A stretch of 64,000 bases of DNA from assembly GCA_037367405.1 (NCBI GenBank), contig JAZKJV010001876.1, positions 1,178,001 to 1,242,000 on the forward strand, in the 5' to 3' direction. The notes beneath the pieces were generated by a model. That model saw only the letters and a program-made list of their open reading frames with translations, did not search any database and was not told the origin of the DNA. This document shows positions 58,039 through 64,000 of the stretch, piece after piece; the first letter of the stretch is position 1; each line of letters begins with the position of its first letter. Source of the DNA: Ottelia alismoides (taxonomy: Eukaryota; Streptophyta; Magnoliopsida; Alismatales; Hydrocharitaceae). The translations under genes and the position numbers were made by a program.

Positions 58039-60985
58039 TGACGAATCCGAAAAAATGCTTGTTAAAGATGTGGATTTATGTTCGTGCGTAAAAATAATGT
58101 TGTTTCATTGTAGGCGGCAATCGGAATCGGTCAAGAAAATAACCACAAAAATTTAATCAATTTCCAATCAAGTGATTTTATGTTTATTTTACTTGGACAA
58201 GTCCCAAAGTCGAACACAAGGAGGCAAAGGAACAACCTACAATTATGTCTATTAAAGTTCGTACATGATTTTTAAGGCGGTCTTTTTTGGAAATTTTAAT
58301 GCAATAAAGGATGCAAATGCAATTTTGGCCTATTTTAAGGACTAAAATGTAAATTACATCCAAACGATATCCGAAATATATGAAATTTGGCCACAATGCA
58401 AAATATGATGAAATGAATGCACTGTAATATTTTTGGAATTTTTGGATGCAATATGAATTTTTTTATTAATTTTTAAATGCAAACAGAATGAATTTCAATG
58501 TTTAATTATAATAAATATTAAACCCAATTATTTTCAAGGAATAAAATTATCTAAGATCTATCACTAGGTGGTTGATCTTAAAAAAAATCCTAAACCTCAA
58601 AAATGTGAGATCTCATACCTATTAAAAATTAAACACTTAAATATGAAAAATGATTTTTACAGGGCAAACTATGCATGTAAATGAAAATCTTTTTAGGCAC
58701 TATGTCAAACACAATTAACTCTACAATATGTGATTTTTTCGGAAATTTTTAGAGCAACAGTTAATCAAATATAAATTTAAGAGCACAAACTGGGAAAAAT
58801 ATACAATTTTCCACAAAATGGTTAATTATTAATTGACCATTAATAACAAAAATATCCACAATATGTCAAAATGTAGAGAATTGAATGACAAACATTATGC
58901 TCTTTTTTGGATTAATAAAATAATGTAAAGAAGAGGTTCAAAATAGAGGGGGGAAGACATGGGTATAAATGCAACAAATACATAAAATAAGCAAGGGGGG
59001 CCTACTTACAATTACCAAGAAATGGGGGAGCTTTTTGCAAATTTTTCAAGGGGTCACGTGCTAGGAACATGACCCTTGGACTGGTGCACGAAAAGGTGCA
59101 ACTCCGAGGGCCTTAATGCAAATGACCCAGGCAGGTCATGTGCGCAGCACGTGACCCCTGGATGCGTCTGATGACGTACTCCCCTGACGCACGTGCCTTG
59201 CACGTGCGTGGGGAGCCTCGGGCTCCATACCCAGCCGATGAATGCAGAGGCGAGGAGGCAGGACGATGGGGCGTTGAGAGTTCGTCGGTGGCTTCGTTGA
59301 TGAAGAGGCAGAGCAGCTTGGTCAACGGGGCACGGCCCAAGAACTTGGACTGGTGTTGGGTATTAGCAGCGACATCGGCGATGAAGCTGGGAGAAGAAAA
59401 TGAGGATGGTTGCATTGATGAACGATGGTGGTCGGAGGCGAGTCGTGGTCGGAGCCGCAAGGTTGACGAAGTCGATGTCGAACATCGCAGGGGGTAGCGT
59501 TGTCGGTGGAGAAGTCGTGGATGGAGTCGTGGACGTAGGCTCAACAGAGGTGGACACCGGAGCTAAGCAACAGGCACGGGGTAGCATTGCGACGAGCGGG
59601 ATAAGCTCGGATCTCGACGGAGAAGGACGCTTCGTGGCGCTGTCACCACCATGAGGTCTTCCGAAGTGCAATCGGCGGATAAGGATTTTAGTCGGGCGGT
59701 GGTGGTTATATAAGGGTGTCGAGCATGGACCGAGAGGGAAGGTCGTGATTTGGAATCGGGGATGAGATCTGATGATCGGGGAGATTCGATTGGATTGGGC
59801 TATGGGAAACGAGAGGGGAAGGCGGTGCAAGAGATGTGCGGTGACATCGCCGGGATTCGAAGGCGGTGGCAATGGCAAAAAAGGAAGGGAGGAGCTGATG
59901 GGGAAGACGAGCAGTGGCCGTCCGATCGGTCGAGATCGGACGGCCGCGATGTTGACATGTGGCGGCTGGGGGAGAGAAAGGGGGCACGTGCGGAGCACGT
60001 GCTTAGGTGGCACGTGCGATGCACGTGCGTCGTCTTTAGTTTATTTAATTTTTTTATGAAAATGAATATATAAATAAGCCAAAATTGGCTGACACGTGGT
60101 GGCACCAGGTGCTGCCACGTGTCAGCACCAGAAAATTCGAGAAATAAATACCTTATAAAATCCAAAATAAATATCAAATGATCTTGGATTACAAAAGTTA
60201 CTTCACAAAAATTGCTCCTCTCGATGAGATCTACAACTTTCGTGAAGACGTCAAAACCAGAATCGATCAATTGCAAAAAGTAATATTTTTGTGGTACCCA
60301 TGTACATAGAATACCTTGATTTTTGTGTTTTATAATTTTTATGTCATTTTTAAACTAGATAAAAATCCAGAAAAAAATGGTAAAATCAAAGATAAATAAT
60401 TACACATTAATCTCATTTTATTAGGATTTTATGAATTGATAAAATATGTACATAAAATATCAGGTCAAAAACCGCTAACATACAACATGTACAAAAGAGG
60501 CCCAAAACCTAACTTTCACATACGAGCTCTGATTCACTTGAACTTGGTCTTGTTTTGAAGGTAATTGAATGTACATTAGTTCAAAAGTGAGTAGGATTAA
60601 AACGGACACTAGATGAGGAAGATATGAGGTTTTTAGTCCGGAAATCTTGATACTAGGGTTTGGGTATTTGGTCCACTTATTTGGATTAGTTATTTTTTGT
60701 ATTTTTAATTTATTCTTGTTAGTGATATGTACACAGTGGAAGTGGTTTTGGGTCATTCGGAGTTATCATGAATGAGTTAAAAATATGGGAAGTTAGGCTA
60801 TTTACAGGTCACTTTTGGCTTGGATTTTTGGCTTCTTATTTTATGCAGAAATTAGTGCTAAAATGTAATTCTTATGAAAACATGCGTGAATGCTACTTAT
60901 GCAGAATAGATGCAGAAATGTTGTTGATTTTGAGGGATTTGAGCTTAATAAATGAGATTTATAGTGATGAATCTGAGATTCATCA
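58039..60985 (-). mobile_element. N1 5' LTR
   Basis: 2947 bp. The start palindrome TGATGAATC-TCA-GATTCATCA lies at 60985-60965. Proceeding on the minus strand: the conserved block TTTTGGGCCTCTTTTGTACA, a CACGTG inverted repeat (about 60088-60125), four CACGTG boxes in 43 bp (59985-60027), TATATAA at 59711-59705, a GC-rich transcribed-type segment, then the AT-rich 3' part with GACTTGTCCAAG and the end at 58039. Open frames in the GC-rich part (up to 216 codons) occur on both strands and are not conserved as proteins. Confidence 0.88.
59705..60125 (-). promoter_or_regulatory. N1 5' LTR promoter region
   Basis: TATATAA lies at 59711-59705, with CACGTG at 60022, 60011, 59996 and 59985 about 280-310 bases upstream of it. 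Further upstream a perfect inverted repeat GCTGACACGTGG...CCACGTGTCAGC lies around 60088-60125. CACGTG is the plant G-box, bound by bZIP and bHLH factors. That it drives this LTR is inferred from position and from its conservation in A5. Confidence 0.65.
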
Positions 60986-61308
60986 TCGATCGAAGGGCAT
61001 TGAAAACACCATGTGGCTTGTTGAGAGAGTGGTGATGATGAACGGATGAGATAGAATTGGGGGCACGATCGGAGGGTCGAGGGTAGCGCAGGATTGTGCG
61101 GTGGGGACGAAGGTATTGGAGATGGATCGGGTGGCTAAGGTTTGGACACGTAGCGAGTCGAGGTGAAGGCGGAAGCTAACGACCATGATGAGATCTGGAG
61201 TTGACGGCTGAGATGTAGGCCATTTGAAAGCCATCCAACGGCAGAAAGGCGGGCACATGGCTCGTGATGAGATGGGTCGCGTGGCGCAACCAGAAGGTGC
61301 CACGTGGC
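60986..61308 (-). other. Spacer, probable continuation of S1
   Basis: This 323-bp GC-rich stretch lies between the tips of N1 and A5. It resembles the GC-rich segment of S1 (AGGxTxGGATGAG-type G/A-rich text), and on the nesting model it is the part of S1 to the right of the insertions. It has no gene. Confidence 0.5.
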
Positions 61309-64000
61309 TGATGAATCTCGGATTCATCACTCTAAATCTCATTTATTAAGCTTAAGTCCCTAAGAATCAACTGCATTTCTGCATTTATTTCGCATAATTA
61401 GCATTCAGGCATGATTTCATAAGAATTGCATTTTAGCGTTAATTTCTGCATATTTTAAGAAGCCAAAAATCCAAGCCCAAATTGACCTGTAAATAAGCAT
61501 GACTTCCCCTATTTTTAACTCCTTCATGCTGACTCCGAATAACCCAAATCCACTTCCATTGTGTACATATCACTCACAAGAATAAATGAAAAATACAAAA
61601 AAATCACTAACTCAAATAAGTGGACCAAAAACCCAAACCCTAGTTCTAGGATTTTCGGACTAAAAGCCACATATCTTCCCCATCCAGTGTCCGATTTGAT
61701 CCTACTCACTTTTGAACTAATGCACATTCAATTACCTTCGAAACAAGACCAAGTTCAAGTGAATCGGAGCTCGTATGTGAAAGTTGGGTTTTGGGCCTCT
61801 CTTGTATATTTTCGCGGCTTTTCTGACCTATATTTTATGTATATATTTTATTAATTAATAAAAATCCAAAAAAAATTAGAATTAGGTGCATTTTATTTAT
61901 CTTTGAGTTTTCTATATTTTTCCGGATTTTTATCTTGTTTAAAAAATGACAAAAAATTTAGAAAAACCAAAAATCAAGGTATTCTATGTACATGGGATGC
62001 CCCAAAAATGCACTTTTCACATTTGATCGAATTTGGCTTTGATGTCTTCATGAAAGTTGTAGATCTCTTCGAGACGAGCATTTTTTGTGAAGAAACTTTT
62101 TCGATCCGAGGTCATTTGCTATTTTTTTATCTATTTTACAAAACATTTAGTTTTCGATTTAACTGGTGCTGACACGTGGCATCCCCAGAAGCCGCCACGT
62201 GTCAGCGTTTTTTGGGGTCTTTATTATATCGTTTTTATAAAATAAAAAAAATTTTTAAAATCGAAGCACGTGCATCGCACGTGCCCCCAGGCACGTGCTC
62301 CGCACGTGCGGCGCTGCCTGCCCTTTTGTCCCTGCCACGTGGCACGTCTCCAGCCGTTCGATCTCGGTCGATCGAACGGATGGAGACCCGTCTTCTCCCC
62401 CTGCGCCTCCTTCGACCTCCCGCCCCCGATCTTCGGAACCACCGCCGCCGCTCCTCCCATCTCGCAACGGCCGCCCCGCTATCCTCGCACCGGCCGCCTC
62501 CCTCTCTCTCTATAAAAGAGCACAAGCCGCCCCCCAGTCCAATCATCCGCCGACCTTTGCCCTAGGAAGACCTCTGAGGTGGTGACAGCCCTCCGCAGCC
62601 TCCTCGCCGGCGTGATCCGAAGCTTTCCCCCCCTTCGGTGCTTCGTCGCAGCAACCCACCACCGCTGCTCTCGCTCCGGCTCCGCCGTCGAGCCTTCGTC
62701 TTCTCCCGGTACTCTCTCTCTCTATATATCTCTCTAACTCTCCATCTCTCTCTTCTTTCGTCTCCGCTCCGACGCACCCACGACCCCTTCGTCTTATCCC
62801 GCATCCTGTTCATCTTCACCCACCAACTCCGCTCCGGCCCCGCCATCGTATTCTCCGACTACAACATCGTCGCCGCCCAAAGCAACGCCGCCGGCCCGCA
62901 ACGCCTCTGCCTCGCCTTCGACCGGGTTCCACGCCCGAGACCCCGCCACGTGCTGCGCACGTGGGGCGGGGGACTTCATCTTCTTCGTCTCCAGCAAGCG
63001 ACCTCCACGACCACCGGCTACCTTCACCGACAACGCCGCGCGACCTTCTACTCCGACGTTCTCCAGCTCCGCCAGCCATCTCGCTTCGTCGGCACCGCCT
63101 CGTACGCGATCACCTCCGCCCAACCACCGCAGGAGGCGGTGGTTCTCCAGCCACGCCGCCACATCGGCCGGCCCTGTCGCACTCCCTCCGCCGCTGAAGC
63201 CACCGGGCGGTGGTCTCGAGACCCTCCTCACGCGCGTGGCGCGTGAGAGGAGGGAACGTCCCCAGCAAGCAACACCCAGGGGGGGGTCACGTGTTGCGCA
63301 CGTGCCCCTTGGGCAAATTACGAAGAACCCCCCGGAGGTTTCCCTTATTCGCATTCCAGCCCCCCATTTTAGGTAATTACATATAGGTCCCTGTTCTGCA
63401 GTCCAGCCAGTCGAGTTCAGGGTCAAGCAGATTTTTAATTTTATTTATTTATTACATTTGCATTCATACCCCTGTGTTCTCCCTCTGTTTTGAACCTTTT
63501 CTAGATTTCATTTTATTTATTTAAAAATAGCATGATGTTCATTGACTAATTCTCTACATGTTGACATGCTGTGGATATTTTTATGAATTACGGTTGATTA
63601 CTAAATAATTGTTGTGTGAAAATTGGAATATTTTGCCCAATCTGTGCTCGGAAATTCATAGTTAATTAACCATTTCTCTAAAAATTCCCCAAAAATCAAA
63701 TATCGTAGAGATTACTTTGATTAACATTGTGCCCAAAAATCTTTGCATTTGCATGCATCATCTGCCTTATAAAAATCATTTTGTGCATTTCAATGTTTGA
63801 TTTTTAATAGGTATTGAACCCCACATTTTTTAGGTCTAGGATTTTTCTAAGATCTATTACCTAGTGATAGATCTTAGATAATTTTAGTTCTCGAAAATAC
63901 GTAGGTTTAATATTTATTAAAATTAAATATTGAAAATTAATTTGTTTGCATTTAAAAATTCATAAAAAATTCATATTGCATCTAAAAATCCTAAAAAAAT
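61309..64000 (+). mobile_element. A5: LTR of a plus-strand family member, cut by window end
   Basis: The start palindrome TGATGAATC-TCG-GATTCATCA lies at 61309-61329. The LTR resembles the N1 LTRs in the opposite orientation along its whole visible length: GTTGGGTTTTGGGCCTCT (61786), GAGATCTACAAC-type block (62060, as GTTGTAGATCTC), G-box inverted repeat (62168-62206), G-box cluster (62267-62308), TATAAAAG (62511), GC-rich segment (62540-63300) and AT-rich end. The Pro/Arg/Ser-rich ORFs at 62176-63246 lie in the GC-rich part and match no protein family. Whether this is a 5' LTR or solo cannot be seen. Confidence 0.82.
62168..62518 (+). promoter_or_regulatory. A5 LTR promoter region
   Basis: The perfect 13-bp inverted repeat GCTGACACGTGGC / GCCACGTGTCAGC (62168-62180, 62194-62206) is followed by four CACGTG boxes (62267, 62278, 62292, 62303) and a TATA box TATAAAAG at 62511-62518 after a CT-rich run. 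The order is the same as in N1. A transcription start about 30 bases after the TATA box would be expected. Confidence 0.7.

Larger units (their letters stand above)
49522..60985 (-). mobile_element. N1: complete non-autonomous Athila-family element with unusual coding region
   Basis: It has two LTRs in the same orientation (2577 and 2947 bp; the left lacks about 0.3 kb that is present in the right at about 60600-60910). In one 205-base stretch I compared, the LTRs differ at about 18 positions. The primer site, leader, coding region, four hairpins and polypurine-like tract are all in the expected order. Searching both strands by eye, I find no capsid, RT, RNase H or integrase motif in 52099-58038. 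The coding part is an H/N/S/T-rich ORF, a retropepsin-like domain and an unrecognised protein. It sits in S1 and is flanked by a probable 5-bp duplication. Confidence 0.85.

Noticed and set aside
59363..60013. 216-codon minus-strand ORF in N1 5' LTR
   Set aside because: It spans the promoter and G-box cluster, and the equivalent left LTR splits it into smaller frames. A promoter-overlapping ORF with biased composition is not supported as a gene.
62176..63426. Pro/Arg/Ser-rich ORFs of up to 210 codons near the right edge
   Set aside because: They fall in the GC-rich segment of the A5 LTR, overlap on both strands and are not conserved as proteins in the N1 or S2 LTRs.

Overview
The window is plant nuclear DNA made almost entirely of LTR retrotransposons of the Ty3/gypsy superfamily, nested inside one another. 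I found no host protein gene, rRNA, tRNA or CRISPR array. Three things point to a flowering plant: the Athila-type pol motifs (FMDDFSVY in reverse transcriptase, WGIDFMGPFP in integrase, IILGRPFLRTA in protease), a chromovirus fragment with the usual plant TGGTATCAGAGC primer site, and AT-rich decayed sequence with many CAG/CAA/CGA-to-stop changes typical of methylated plant repeats. I cannot name the species. The window probably lies in repeat-rich, heterochromatin-like DNA.

Layout, with my own labels. A1 (+, 1-14991) is an Athila-like element whose 5' end is outside the window: gag, protease, RT, RNase H, integrase, a hairpin array, then a 3' LTR starting at 8093. That LTR is interrupted by T1 (-, about 8605-13673), a Tekay/Del-like chromovirus remnant with a 4.2-kb LTR, its primer site and part of gag. 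A2 (+, 14992 to about 21890) has a hairpin-rich tail and an LTR, followed by a gag/protease fragment (21960-22678). A3 (-, 22679-29151) interrupts that fragment. A4 (+, 29152-43706) interrupts A3 and is the most complete autonomous-type copy: 5' LTR, primer site, leader, gag-pro-RT-RH-IN, hairpins and most of the 3' LTR. S1 (-, from 43707) interrupts the A4 3' LTR. S1 was then hit by a solo LTR S2 (46176-49508), by N1 (49522-60985) and by A5 (+, from 61309 to the window end).

N1 is the most unusual unit. It is complete, with two LTRs, primer site, polypurine-like tract and a probable 5-bp target duplication, but I can see no capsid, RT, RNase H or integrase. It encodes an H/N/S/T-rich protein, a retropepsin-like domain, and an unrecognised stretch of about 300 residues with a duplicated motif and basic ends. 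It shares its LTR tips, primer site, leader block and hairpin array with the autonomous copies, so it looks like a parasite of the same family that kept the cis signals and a protein of its own.

All five copies with a visible 3' internal region (A1, A2, A3, A4, N1) carry a hairpin array just upstream of the 3' LTR. Its stems are built on CTATACTTAG / CTAAGTATAG, most sense-strand 3' arms end in AGTATAGGGG, and bases next to the loop change in pairs between copies. The same AGTATAGGGG string sits directly before the 3' LTR as the polypurine-like tract. The LTRs themselves begin with a 21-bp palindrome, TGATGAATC-nnn-GATTCATCA. This set of conserved secondary-structure signals, shared by autonomous and non-autonomous copies, is the best candidate here for an undescribed system.
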